Source: Bacillota bacterium
GTDB lineage: Bacteria; Bacillota; DTU025; MWDF01
NCBI GenBank assembly: GCA_029565935.1
Contig: JAKQNF010000013.1
Coordinates: 62,001-126,000, forward strand
DNA length: 64,000 nucleotides
Direction: 5' to 3'
Position numbers and translations under genes: made by a program. Shown piece by piece: positions 44,883 through 53,702 of the stretch (position 1 is the first letter of the stretch; each line of letters opens with the position of its first letter). Below the pieces are notes generated by a model. It had not been told where the DNA came from. It ran no database searches and was given only the letters and a program-made list of their open reading frames with translations.

Positions 44883-46070
44883 ATGTCAAAAAGGGTAAGG
44901 ATTTCGGACAGGGTAGATTACGTTGGATCCCAGGACTGGGACAGGGAGATATTCGACTCTTTGATCCCGCTCCCGGACGGGACGAGCTATAATTCCTATG
45001 TCGTCAAAGGTTCTGAGAAAGTCGCGCTCATCGATACTGTGGACCCGAAATTCGGCCGGGAGCTGGAAGGCAAGCTCAAGGGAATCGAAAAGGTCGACTA
45101 TGTAGTGATCAACCATGTGGAGCAGGACCACAGCGGATGCTTGAACATGGTGCTGGAAAGGTATCCTGAGGCCAAAGCCCTCTGTTCTGAGAAGGCCAAG
45201 GATCTCATAATCACCCATCTGCACACCGATCCTGAGAGGATAGTGACGGTAAAGGATGCGGAGGAGATCAGCCTCGGGGACAGGACGCTGAGGTTCGTGT
45301 ACGCACCGTTCGTCCACTGGCCTGAGACCATGCTGACTTACCTTGTCGAAGAGCGCATGCTATTCACCTGCGACATGTTCGGCTCGCACCTGGCATCGTC
45401 CGAGGTGTTCGCGGTAAAGCCGCTTCATGATTACGTCGAATCGTGCAAGAGGTATTATGCCGAGATAATGATGCCGTTCGCCCTGCCGATCAAGAAGAAC
45501 TTGGAAAAGGTGGAGTCTCTTTCCCCTTCGACGGTATGTCCGAGCCATGGGCCTTGCTGGACGGAGCCCGGTTTCGTGATCAACCTATACAGAAGATGGT
45601 CACAAGGCGAACCCGAAAATAAAGCGCTCCTGCTCTACATCTCGATGCACGGAAGCGTATCCGCGATGGTGGAGAGGATGACCGACAGGATAAGCGGCGG
45701 GGGCATATCGGTGGCGAGGGTGGATCTGACGGATCCGGACCTCGGGAAGATAGCGATCAACCTTGTGGACGCACATACTGTAATAATTGGCACGCCTACC
45801 GTGCTTGGCGGACCGCATCCTAAGGTAGCCTCAGCGGTCGTGCTTGCCAATGCGCTAAGGCCTAGAACGAAGCTCATAGGGATAATCGGCTCATTCGGAT
45901 GGGCGGGCAAGGCCCCCGAGGCGCTGGCGTCGCTGGTACCCAATCTTTCCGGAGCGGAACTGCTACCACCTCTGATGCTAAAGGGCCTCCCTGATGAAGA
46001 CGGCATGCAGAAGGTGGACGAGTTCGCGGATATGATCATCGAGAGGCATGCTAAGTCATTCCCGAGATAA
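44883..46070 (+). CDS. fprA: FprA-family flavodiiron protein
   Basis: A 395-aa A-type flavoprotein. The N-terminal metallo-beta-lactamase-like domain has the diiron ligand motif NHVEQDHSG (H-x-E-x-D-H) and further HWPETMLTY, CDMFGSH and CPSHGP ligands; the C-terminal flavodoxin domain begins at LLLYISMHGSVSAM and contains IIGTPTVLGG and IGSFGWAGKA. Flavodiiron proteins reduce O2 or NO and protect anaerobes. GGAGG is eight bases ahead of ATG 44883. It follows the M20 gene by 27 bases on the same strand. Confidence 0.95.
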   Translation: MSKRVRISDRVDYVGSQDWDREIFDSLIPLPDGTSYNSYVVKGSEKVALIDTVDPKFGRELEGKLKGIEKVDYVVINHVEQDHSGCLNMVLERYPEAKALCSEKAKDLIITHLHTDPERIVTVKDAEEISLGDRTLRFVYAPFVHWPETMLTYLVEERMLFTCDMFGSHLASSEVFAVKPLHDYVESCKRYYAEIMMPFALPIKKNLEKVESLSPSTVCPSHGPCWTEPGFVINLYRRWSQGEPENKALLLYISMHGSVSAMVERMTDRISGGGISVARVDLTDPDLGKIAINLVDAHTVIIGTPTVLGGPHPKVASAVVLANALRPRTKLIGIIGSFGWAGKAPEALASLVPNLSGAELLPPLMLKGLPDEDGMQKVDEFADMIIERHAKSFPR

Positions 46071-46108
46071 GGCGATAACTGCAGGGCGATGCCACCTATC
46101 ATGACGAT

Positions 46109-46150
46109 TGCGAGCGCTACGCCTGGACGAAGGTCCTAACGGCGCTCGCA
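46109..46150. other. Hairpin after fprA
   Basis: TGCGAGCGC (46109-46117) is complementary to GCGCTCGCA (46142-46150) with a 24-base loop. There is no T-run. It may be a weak terminator, or an mRNA end between converging genes. Confidence 0.4.
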
Positions 46151-46272
46151 TAGATTCTCAGTCCATCAAACCGATGGTCCCTAAAAGGGCAAAGGCGATG
46201 GCATAAAATGCGTTGATCCTGACTTCTCGTGGATAGTCCTCATTACCGCGACCTGCGGCGTCATGGGACACT

Positions 46273-47067
46273 TCATGTATCGCAGGGCTCTGTTGTTTGG
46301 CCTAGTACTTCTTCGTCACTGGACCTGCCCATCGCCATTTCATTGAAGCTAGACCTGAGGACGGCCTCCAATCCCAGCGGATCCCTGTACATCACTTCTG
46401 CATACGAGGATATGGTAGATGACATATATGCCGCTTCTGGCAATACGGTGGGCCATATTACGCGTACCGTCAGGTTATTTGGGTCGGCGATGATCGCGAA
46501 ATCGCGGCCTCCTTCATAACTGACCCCCACGGTCCGTACTTCCTTGTTGCCCATCGAATACCAATCATAATGGGCCACGGCCAGCACTTTAAGTACATCG
46601 TCCGATATATCTTGGATTTCGACCTCGCTATCGAGCAGGCTCTCGGCTCGGACTATGACGGACGCTATGTCTTCAGAGAGGTCCTTCAAGGTGCAGTAGC
46701 CGCTTACGTAGTATTCAAGACCGGCAAATCGTGGCTTACCTGAGCCCTTAACCAGCAATACCAGAAGCCTCGCCGTATGCCCTATGGCTCCGTTCACGCC
46801 CGGCACACAGCACGGTTTCATCTCTGGTTCTGCTTCTAGGACGGGAATGCCGTTCATGTCGGTTGCCTGTACTGCGTTTATTATCCCGAGGGCCGTGATA
46901 GCCTCGCCAACCGTAGGGAGTGAGCCTGGCGCCTCATTCATGAGAAGGGAATGCTCGTGAAGCAAGCTAATATCATAGCCAGGTTCGATGATGACACCGA
47001 CCGAGGATACCGCGGTCAACAGTATTAGCGGTACTATGGCTAGACATAAAGCAGTCCTGGTCTTCAT
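46273..47067 (-). CDS. Exported protein of unknown function
   Basis: About 264 aa with a signal peptide (roughly residues 1-24 from ATG 47067, MKTRTALCLAIVPLILL...). I recognise no family. The mature part is a mixed alpha/beta-looking sequence with CCVPGVNG, GLEYYVSGYC and a C-terminal half containing HYDWYSMGNKEVRTVGVSYEGGRDFAIIAD. Three or four cysteines could form disulfides. ATG 47067 is chosen because AAGGAAGG lies eight bases ahead. It converges on fprA and lies downstream of pckA, which ends in its own hairpin. Confidence 0.7.
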   Translation of the reverse strand: MKTRTALCLAIVPLILLTAVSSVGVIIEPGYDISLLHEHSLLMNEAPGSLPTVGEAITALGIINAVQATDMNGIPVLEAEPEMKPCCVPGVNGAIGHTARLLVLLVKGSGKPRFAGLEYYVSGYCTLKDLSEDIASVIVRAESLLDSEVEIQDISDDVLKVLAVAHYDWYSMGNKEVRTVGVSYEGGRDFAIIADPNNLTVRVIWPTVLPEAAYMSSTISSYAEVMYRDPLGLEAVLRSSFNEMAMGRSSDEEVLGQTTEPCDT

Positions 47068-47128
47068 AACCATATCCTTCCTTATGACAGGATGTAATAA
47101 AGATAACATACGCTTTTGAATGAAGGAA

Positions 47129-47152
47129 GGCGGCCCCTATGAAGGGACCGCC
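47129..47152 (-). terminator. Probable terminator of pckA
   Basis: On the minus strand GGCGGTCCC (47152-47144) pairs with GGGGCCGCC (47137-47129), one G-U, loop TTCATA, followed by TTCCTTCATTC. The tail is pyrimidine-rich rather than pure T. Confidence 0.6.
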
Positions 47153-47178
47153 AAACCGGCAATGGTATTACTAGGCCC

Positions 47179-48753
47179 TTAAGCCTTGGGTCCTGCCGCT
47201 ATGATCTCGGGTGTGGCATCCTTGAACTTGGCGAAGTTCTTAACGAACCTCGATGCCAGGTCCTTGGCCGTCCTGTCATAAGCTTCCTTGTCGGCCCACA
47301 TGCTCCTCGGGTCGAGTAGGTGCGAATCGACTCCGTTGCAGCTAGTCGGCACCCAAATGTTGAAAATAGGATGGAGCTTGAACTCCGCCTTCTTCAAAGA
47401 GCCATCGAGTATGGCGGTGATTATGGACCTGGTGAGCGTTATGTCCATCCTCTTGCCGACCCCGTAGGATCCGCCCGCCCAGCCGGTGTTGACGAGCCAT
47501 ACGGTAGAGCCGTGTAGCTTAACCTTCTCGGCGAGCATCTCGGCGTATTTCACCGGGGAGAACGGTAGGAAAGGCTCTCCGAAACAGCTCGAGAACGTTG
47601 TCTGCGGTTCCACTATGCCGCGTTCGGTGCCGGCCAGCTTCGACGTGTAGCCGCTCATGAAATGGTAGCTGGCCATGTTGGGATCCAGCTTCGCCACCGG
47701 AGGCAGCACTCCGAAGGCGTCAGCCGTAAGGAAGATGACCGCCTTGGGATGGTCGCCGATGCTGGGTATGACTGCGCCGGGTATGTAATCCAGCGGGTAG
47801 GCTCCCCTCGTGTTCTCCGTATACAGTTCGGAATCATAGTCCGGTACCCTGGTTTTGTCGTCTATGACCACGTTCTCCAGGACCGAGCCGAACCTCATGG
47901 CGTCCCAGATCTGGGGCTCCTTCTCCTTCGAGAGCTTGATCATCTTCGCGTAGCATCCACCCTCGAAGTTGAACACGCCGTTCTCCGACCATCCGTGCTG
48001 GTCGTCGCCTATGAGACGGCGCTGCGGGTCGGCCGATAACGTGGTCTTGCCCGTTCCGGACAGTCCGAAGAATAGCGCCGTGTCGCCGGCTTTGCCCATA
48101 TTGGCCGAGCAGTGCATCGAAAAGACGTTTGCCTTGGGCATGAGGTAGTTCATGACCGTGAACGCCGACTTCTTCAGCTCTCCGGCGTACTGTGACCCGG
48201 CGATGAGCACCACCCTGCGCTTGAAGTTAAGTATGATGGCGGCTTCTGAGTTCGTGCCGTCCCTCTGGGGGTCGCAATGGAAGTTGGGCGCGCACACCAC
48301 AGTGAATCCGGGCGCGAAACCCTTCATCTCCTCGGCATCTGGCCTTATGAACAGCTGCTTCACGAACAGGGAGTGCCATGCGAACTGGGTTATGAAACGA
48401 ATGGGAAGCGTGTACTTGGTATCAGCACCGCAGAAGCTGTCTGTTACGTATACGGGCTTGTCCTCAAGGTAGCCGAGGATCCTGTTGAGCAAAGCGTCGA
48501 ACTTCTCCTCGCTGAAAGGTACGTTTATCTTGCCCCAGGCGATGTCGTTCTTCGTCAGGTCCTCCTCGACGGTGAACTTGTCGTTAGGTGACCTTCCCGT
48601 GTACTTTCCGGTCCTTGCCACTAGAGACCCGGTAGACGCCAAATAGCCTTCCTTGTTCGCGAGGGCGTGTTCTACTAGCATCGCAACAGGCAGATTATGG
48701 AACAACTGCTTGCATCTGATCTTCTCGATGCTGGAATCGAACGTTCCTGGCAT
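47179..48753 (-). CDS. pckA: Phosphoenolpyruvate carboxykinase (ATP)
   Basis: A 524-aa ATP-dependent PEP carboxykinase. The nucleotide P-loop is FGLSGTGKTTLS, with FNFEGGCYAK, SGYTSKLAGTERG and NTGWAGGSYGVGKRM further on, as in the bacterial ATP form. It interconverts oxaloacetate and PEP; in fermenters it often runs in the ATP-forming, CO2-fixing direction. GGAGG precedes the ATG at 48753 and a promoter with an extended -10 lies about 40 bases upstream. Confidence 0.97.
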   Translation of the reverse strand: MPGTFDSSIEKIRCKQLFHNLPVAMLVEHALANKEGYLASTGSLVARTGKYTGRSPNDKFTVEEDLTKNDIAWGKINVPFSEEKFDALLNRILGYLEDKPVYVTDSFCGADTKYTLPIRFITQFAWHSLFVKQLFIRPDAEEMKGFAPGFTVVCAPNFHCDPQRDGTNSEAAIILNFKRRVVLIAGSQYAGELKKSAFTVMNYLMPKANVFSMHCSANMGKAGDTALFFGLSGTGKTTLSADPQRRLIGDDQHGWSENGVFNFEGGCYAKMIKLSKEKEPQIWDAMRFGSVLENVVIDDKTRVPDYDSELYTENTRGAYPLDYIPGAVIPSIGDHPKAVIFLTADAFGVLPPVAKLDPNMASYHFMSGYTSKLAGTERGIVEPQTTFSSCFGEPFLPFSPVKYAEMLAEKVKLHGSTVWLVNTGWAGGSYGVGKRMDITLTRSIITAILDGSLKKAEFKLHPIFNIWVPTSCNGVDSHLLDPRSMWADKEAYDRTAKDLASRFVKNFAKFKDATPEIIAAGPKA

Positions 48754-48790
48754 GACTGCGCCTCCTTATCGTTATTAAGCATACACATTA

Positions 48791-48799
48791 ATTATACCA
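48791..48799 (-). promoter_or_regulatory. Extended -10 promoter of pckA
   Basis: On the minus strand TGGTATAAT (48799-48791) is a perfect extended -10, about 40 bases before the pckA ATG. The -35 (around TTCCGC) is weak. Confidence 0.5.
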
Positions 48800-48897
48800 A
48801 GCTGATTTTTTAGCGGAAGAGCGTTTATAATATTGTATAAGAGGCAGGACAGGGCTTCGGGCCATGTGTGCTAATAAGTACAATGCAGAGGTGTCAT

Positions 48898-49782
48898 ATG
48901 TTGAGGACGAACAGGGACAAGGTAGTCATGATAAGCGTCATGGGGGCAGTGGCCCCTCCGGTAAGGAGACTGGATTACCGCGTATCGGCCGATGGGGAGC
49001 CTTTCGTACTTCCGGGGACGGGAGGGATCACCTATAACGTCCTGGTGGGCGACCCTTGTTTCGGCTGGGCAGGCGACCACGTTGAGCCGGGCGTTTCGAC
49101 CTGCTCGGACATCGACCGGCGCTCCGAGGGCAAGAACGCGGGATACAACACCTATGCTTGCATAGGCAACAAGGCCAGGGTGGCCACGGGCGACGCAAAG
49201 GGCGCCGAGGGCGTCGTGGTAGGACACCACGGCGGCATAGAGCACGTACTGATAGACTTCGAGCCTGAGGCCATGGAGAAGATGCTCATCGACGACAAGA
49301 TACTCGTCAAGGGCTATGGGCAGGGTCTTAAGCTGTTGGACTATCCGAGCGTGAAGGTCATGAACGTTGACCCCGACCTTCTTGACAAGATGGGGATTAA
49401 AGAGGAAGGCAGCGTGCTGGACGTTCCCGTGGCGCTAGAGGTGCCTGCGAAGCTCATGGGTTCGGGCCTCGGCATGGGCAACTGCTACAGCGGGGATTAT
49501 GACATAACCACCACAGATAAGAGGCTGATCGCCGACCTTGGGATAGACAAACTGAGATTCGGCGACGTCGTGGCGATAACCGACGCCGACAACAGATTCG
49601 GAAGATCCTACATGTCCGGAGCGGTTACCATCGGCATAGTCGTCCACAGCGACTGCCTGATCGCAGGGCACGGACCAGGAGTGGCGACTGTTCTCACTGA
49701 CGTGGAGGGCAAGATAAGGCCGGTCCTGGACAAGAAGGCTAACATAGCGGCATACCTGGGCCTGGGCAGGTACCGCAAATAG
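48898..49782 (+). CDS. DUF4438 protein
   Basis: A 294-aa protein of the DUF4438 family, whose function is unknown. Typical features are GTGGITYNVLVGDPCFGWAGDHVEPGVS, the glycine- and histidine-rich EGVVVGHHGGIEHV, the GSGLGMGNCYSGDYDI stretch, and VVHSDCLIAGHGPGVATVLT near the end. The repeated HHGG, GDYD and GHGPG segments look like metal or substrate sites but are unproven. ATG 48898 has AGAGGTG seven bases ahead. It heads a long plus-strand run that continues with an exported protein and the 5-oxoprolinase genes. Confidence 0.85.
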   Translation: MLRTNRDKVVMISVMGAVAPPVRRLDYRVSADGEPFVLPGTGGITYNVLVGDPCFGWAGDHVEPGVSTCSDIDRRSEGKNAGYNTYACIGNKARVATGDAKGAEGVVVGHHGGIEHVLIDFEPEAMEKMLIDDKILVKGYGQGLKLLDYPSVKVMNVDPDLLDKMGIKEEGSVLDVPVALEVPAKLMGSGLGMGNCYSGDYDITTTDKRLIADLGIDKLRFGDVVAITDADNRFGRSYMSGAVTIGIVVHSDCLIAGHGPGVATVLTDVEGKIRPVLDKKANIAAYLGLGRYRK

Positions 49783-49797
49783 GCGGAGGTGGCATCT

Positions 49798-50268
49798 ATG
49801 CGCAGGAGGCTGGTTACGCTCGTCGTATTGTCCATCATGCTGTTTGCGGCGATCAACGCATGCGGGGCGACGAAGTACTTCTACCTCGGCCAGGACCTTA
49901 ACACCGATATCACGCTGACCAAAGGCGAGCTGGCAGCGCTACAGCTCACCGCCTACTACAACAACACCGGGGCTTTGACGGGCAAGCTCGTAAGGCAGAG
50001 CCTGAGGGCGATGCTCGGCTCGATGTCGCTAGACGTCTTCGTGGACACGGTGGTGCAGGAGGGTTGGCCGGTCTACAAGTCTGGTACCCAGTTCACGGTC
50101 TCTGACGCTGAGCTGATGCTCGCCTATATTGAAGCGGGTGACGTGGTGCTGGGCTGGGTCAACAAGTACTTCCCGAACATAAGCCCGAGCGCCGTGAACA
50201 TCGTGTTTACGGTGAAGGGCTTCCAGATAGGGACGTATAAGCAGGGTAAATTCACGCTTCAAAGATGA
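49798..50268 (+). CDS. Exported hypothetical protein
   Basis: A 156-aa protein with a signal peptide (about residues 1-23) and no recognised family. The mature part is hydrophilic with AALQLTAYYNNTGALTG and a C-terminal VNIVFTVKGFQIGTYKQGKF. A cysteine occurs at the end of the hydrophobic stretch (INACGAT), which could be a lipobox-like site but is not canonical. ATG 49798 follows GGAGGT. It lies 15 bases after the DUF4438 gene; a hairpin follows. Function unknown. Confidence 0.65.
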   Translation: MRRRLVTLVVLSIMLFAAINACGATKYFYLGQDLNTDITLTKGELAALQLTAYYNNTGALTGKLVRQSLRAMLGSMSLDVFVDTVVQEGWPVYKSGTQFTVSDAELMLAYIEAGDVVLGWVNKYFPNISPSAVNIVFTVKGFQIGTYKQGKFTLQR

Positions 50269-50281
50269 AGAATACCAATCC

Positions 50282-50322
50282 AAGGCGGCACGGGACCATA
50301 AAAAAGGCCCTTGCCGCCTTTT
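50282..50322 (+). terminator. Hairpin terminator before pxpA
   Basis: AAGGCGGCA-C-GGG (50282-50294) pairs with CCC-T-TGCCGCCTT (50308-50320) with one mismatch, followed by TT. AATCC upstream also pairs with GGATT downstream. The T-run is short, so it may only attenuate. Read-through would still feed pxpA. Confidence 0.55.
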
Positions 50323-50349
50323 GGATTATCCCCATCGGAGGTGCCTAAG

Positions 50350-51132
50350 ATGAGGTTGATAGACCTAAACTGCGACGTCGGCGAATCTTTCGGGGCTTTC
50401 GTAAAAGGCTGCGACAGGAGCGTGCTGCAGTCCGTTACAAGCGCCAACATCGCTTGTGGATTCCACGCAGGGGACCCTGGAGTCATGCAAAGGACCATGG
50501 CCGCCTGCAAGGAACTGGGAGTGTCGCCGGGTGCGCATCCAGGTTACCCTGACGTGCAGGGCTTCGGCAGGAGGGAGATATCGGCATCCCCCGACGAGAT
50601 AGAAGGATACGTCCTCTACCAGATAGGGGCGCTCGATGCTTTCGCCAGGACGGAGGGCCTGCGCCTGAGGCACGTCAAACCTCATGGCGCGCTCTACAAC
50701 AGGGCCGCTAAGGACGAGACGGTGGCTGAAGCCATCTCACGCGCCGTATTCCGGTACGACAAGGACCTGATAATGGTGGGACTGGCCAGTTCGTTGATGC
50801 TTGAAGTGGCCAGGGACATGGGATTGAAGATTGCGGCCGAGGCCTTCGCTGACAGGGCGTACAGACCGGACGGGACCTTAGTGCCCAGGACCGTGGAGGG
50901 TTCGGTGATCCACGACAAGGACGAGGTCGTAGCGCGTGCCGTCAAGATGGCGTCGGAAGGAGTCGTCCTAGGGGTCGACGGAACCCCGATCAAGCTTGAC
51001 ATCACTACCATATGCCTGCACGGCGACACCGAAGGGGCCGCGGCGCTGGCTAAGGGGATAAAGGAAGCCATCGAGGCCCTGGGTGTGGGCCTTGTGCCGA
51101 TGCATGTGGTTCTCGGAGGTGCTGAATCATGA
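50350..51132 (+). CDS. pxpA: 5-Oxoprolinase subunit A (LamB/YcsF family)
   Basis: A 260-aa subunit of the ATP-dependent 5-oxoprolinase PxpABC. It has the family's NCDVGESFG, NIACGFHAGDP, GAHPGYPD, VKPHGALYN and AEAFADRAY motifs. With PxpB and PxpC it hydrolyses 5-oxoproline (pyroglutamate) to glutamate, which is useful when peptides are a main food. ATG 50350 has GGAGGT eight bases upstream. A DUF1445 gene overlaps its 3' end by four bases. Confidence 0.96.
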   Translation: MRLIDLNCDVGESFGAFVKGCDRSVLQSVTSANIACGFHAGDPGVMQRTMAACKELGVSPGAHPGYPDVQGFGRREISASPDEIEGYVLYQIGALDAFARTEGLRLRHVKPHGALYNRAAKDETVAEAISRAVFRYDKDLIMVGLASSLMLEVARDMGLKIAAEAFADRAYRPDGTLVPRTVEGSVIHDKDEVVARAVKMASEGVVLGVDGTPIKLDITTICLHGDTEGAAALAKGIKEAIEALGVGLVPMHVVLGGAES

Positions 51133-51932
51133 CCGATTACTCTAAGGCTACTCCCCAGCAGGTAAGAGATGCCGCCAGGAAGGGGCTCCTTGTCGGACAG
51201 ACATCAGGGATGGCCCAGGGTTACGTTCAGGCGAACTTGGCCGTCCTGCCCATGAATCTGGCTTATGACTTCCTTTTGTTCTGCACGAGAAATCCTAAAC
51301 CATGCCCCCTTATAGAAGTCGGGAGCGAGGGCGACTACCTAACTAGGTTCATAGCGGACGGAGCAGACATCAGGACCGACATTCCCAAATACAGGGTGTA
51401 CAGGGATGGCATCATGACCGAAGAACCGCTAGACCTTCTGGAGCTCTGGCAGGATGACTTCGTGTTCTTCCTCTTGGGGTGCAGCTTCTCGTTCGAGAAC
51501 AGGCTGATGGCCGCCGGAGTGCCGGTGCGTCACGTAGAAGAGAAGACCAACGTGCCCATTTACGTCACTAACATCCAGTGCCGTCCGGCCGGTGTGTTCC
51601 ACGGCCCTCTGGTGGTTAGCATGAGACCCATACCCGGAAGGCTGATCAGCAAGGCTGTCGAGATAACGTCCAGGTTGCCAGCCGTCCACGGATCGCCTGT
51701 GCATATTGGAGACCCTTCGGTCATAGGCATAAAGGACATAGGCAAGCCCGATTTCGGAGATCCGGTAACGATAAAGCCGGGTGAGGTGCCGGTGTTCTGG
51801 GCCTGCGGTGTAACACCACAGGCGGCAGCTTTGGCGACCAAACCGGATATAATGATCACCCACAGCCCCGGGCACATGTTCGTCGGCGATATAAAGGACT
51901 CGATGATCCAGGAGTTCATATACGGCGTATAG
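51129..51932 (+). CDS. DUF1445 putative hydro-lyase / D-glutamate cyclase-like protein
   Basis: A 267-aa DUF1445 protein. Typical features are GLLVGQTSGMAQGYVQANL, LLFCTRNPKPCPLIEVG, the DFVFFLLGCSFSFE segment, TNIQCRPAG, FHGPLVVSMRP, and the C-terminal ITHSPGHMFVGD. In mammalian D-glutamate cyclase this domain takes part in forming 5-oxo-D-proline from D-glutamate. Its position inside the pxpABC operon, overlapping pxpA by four bases and 10 bases ahead of pxpB, fits a 5-oxoproline/glutamate link. The exact reaction is inferred. Confidence 0.88.
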   Translation: MTDYSKATPQQVRDAARKGLLVGQTSGMAQGYVQANLAVLPMNLAYDFLLFCTRNPKPCPLIEVGSEGDYLTRFIADGADIRTDIPKYRVYRDGIMTEEPLDLLELWQDDFVFFLLGCSFSFENRLMAAGVPVRHVEEKTNVPIYVTNIQCRPAGVFHGPLVVSMRPIPGRLISKAVEITSRLPAVHGSPVHIGDPSVIGIKDIGKPDFGDPVTIKPGEVPVFWACGVTPQAAALATKPDIMITHSPGHMFVGDIKDSMIQEFIYGV

Positions 51933-51942
51933 GGGGCACCGG

Positions 51943-52677
51943 ATGGGTTACGATCTTATAACTAATGCCTCGGATGATTCTGTGCTCATCAGATTCGATG
52001 AGCGCATAGACCCCAAGATCGCTTCAAAGGTCAGAAGCGCAGTGCTTTCCGTGAGGAAGGCCGCTTTGCCGTGGGTGACGGAGATTATACCCTCGTACAA
52101 CGAGCTGCTGATCATATTGGATCCGCGCCAGATCGGACCGACCGAGGCGCTTGGCATCATAACTGAGGTCGTAAAGGGCGGGAAAGATAGCGAAGGGCTA
52201 AAACCGCGCTTGTTGATGATACCGGTCTGCTACGGAGGAGAACTCGGCCCGGATATGGACAACGTTTGTAGTTTTACGAACTTGACGGAAGAAGAGGTCG
52301 TGCGGCTGCATTCGGCCCCCGAGTACCTCATCTATATGATCGGATTCACTATCGGCTTTCCTTACCTTGGAGGCATGGACCCGAGGCTGGAGACGCCAAG
52401 GCTTGAGAAACCAAGGAGCATGGTTCCCAGAGGCTCTGTTGGCATAGGGGGCAAGCAGACGGGCATCTATTCCTTGGACACGCCGGGTGGGTGGCAGATA
52501 ATAGGCAGGAGCCCGGTGGAGCTGGTGGACATCAGAAAGATGCCGCCTTCTTTGCTGTCTGCTGGGGACCATGTCAAGTTCGTACCGATAGACAAAGAAA
52601 GGTACGAGCAGATAAGCAGGGCGGTTTCGTCCGGCTCTTTTAACTTAGGATCTCTCACCGGGGAGGAACGGCGATGA
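51943..52677 (+). CDS. pxpB: 5-Oxoprolinase subunit B (KipI-like)
   Basis: A 244-aa subunit of PxpABC, formerly KipI. Features are LIRFDERID at the N-terminus, the IPVCYGGELGPDM, FTIGFPYLGGMDPRL and RGSVGIGGKQTGIYSLDTPGGWQIIG segments, all hallmarks of the allophanate hydrolase subunit 1 family. GGGGG is six bases ahead of the ATG. It overlaps pxpC by four bases. Length is normal, nothing odd. Confidence 0.95.
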   Translation: MGYDLITNASDDSVLIRFDERIDPKIASKVRSAVLSVRKAALPWVTEIIPSYNELLIILDPRQIGPTEALGIITEVVKGGKDSEGLKPRLLMIPVCYGGELGPDMDNVCSFTNLTEEEVVRLHSAPEYLIYMIGFTIGFPYLGGMDPRLETPRLEKPRSMVPRGSVGIGGKQTGIYSLDTPGGWQIIGRSPVELVDIRKMPPSLLSAGDHVKFVPIDKERYEQISRAVSSGSFNLGSLTGEERR

Positions 52678-53702
52678 GTGGATCGGTCAGGATACTGAAG
52701 CCGGGCCTTCTAGCGACGGTGCAGGACTTGGGAAGGAAGGGCGCGATGGCTTGGGGCGTTCCCGGCTCGGGAGCGGCTGATCAGGTATCGATGAGGATAG
52801 CCAACCTCCTTGTAGGGAACGAACAGGAAGATGCCACCATAGAGTTCACCATGGGCGGCTTCGAGGTGGAGTTCCTCGACGACGTACTGTTCGCGATATC
52901 GGGCGTATCAGGGGATGCATCGCTTGACAAGGTTCCGATCGCTACGACTAGGGCGGTGTATGCCAGCGCTGGATCGGCGCTTGCGATGGGGCCGCTCAGG
53001 TCGGGTGCCAGGCAGTATCTTGCGCTAAGCGGCGGAATTGACGTTCCTGTCGTCCTTGGATCGAGGTCCACCTACCTTAAAGGGGGCCTTGGCGGATATG
53101 AGGGCAGGGCCCTCAAAAGGGGAGACGTCCTAAGGACTTTCCCCGGCAGACCGGAAAACAAGTTGGGTTCTCTCAAGGAAGGATTCCATCTTCCTTCGCT
53201 AGAAAAAGATGCACGGGGGATCTCGGTGTTAAGGGTGACGGAGGGGACCATGTCAGGAAGGTTCCAATCCGATGCCATAGATCGCATGCTTTCAGCCGTG
53301 TACGAAGTATTGCCGGAGAGCGACCGAATGGGCATAAGGCTTGCGGGCGAGAAGGTGCTGCATAAAGAAGGCGCCGATATCCTGTCCGGAGGCATAGAGC
53401 CCGGCGCCGTGCAGGTACCAGGTTCTGGGAATCCGATAATCCTCATGGTCGACAGACAGACCACTGGAGGTTATACGAAGGCATTCTCGGTCATAAGCGC
53501 CGACAGGTCGAAGCTTGGTCAACTCAGGCCCGGCGACAAGGTGAGGTTCAGCATGGTAGGCCTTGAAGAGGCGCACGGCGCATTTCTCGGACTGGAGGAG
53601 AGTATCAAGGACAGCGTGCGATTCGATGATGCCGGCCCTAGACGTTTTTCGGTCAAGGTAGACGGTAGAACCTACGCCGTGGAAGTGGAGGAAGTCCTAT
53701 GA
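52674..53702 (+). CDS. pxpC: 5-Oxoprolinase subunit C (KipA-like)
   Basis: A 342-aa subunit of PxpABC with the biotin-dependent carboxyltransferase-like KipA fold. Motifs are ILKPGLLATVQDLGR, GVPGSGAADQVSMRIANLLVGN, LALSGGIDVPVVLGSRSTY, SDRMGIRLAGE, and IILMVDRQTTGGY near the end. It completes the complex that opens 5-oxoproline with ATP. It overlaps pxpB and the next gene by four bases each, so all are one transcript. Confidence 0.95.
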   Translation: MSGSVRILKPGLLATVQDLGRKGAMAWGVPGSGAADQVSMRIANLLVGNEQEDATIEFTMGGFEVEFLDDVLFAISGVSGDASLDKVPIATTRAVYASAGSALAMGPLRSGARQYLALSGGIDVPVVLGSRSTYLKGGLGGYEGRALKRGDVLRTFPGRPENKLGSLKEGFHLPSLEKDARGISVLRVTEGTMSGRFQSDAIDRMLSAVYEVLPESDRMGIRLAGEKVLHKEGADILSGGIEPGAVQVPGSGNPIILMVDRQTTGGYTKAFSVISADRSKLGQLRPGDKVRFSMVGLEEAHGAFLGLEESIKDSVRFDDAGPRRFSVKVDGRTYAVEVEEVL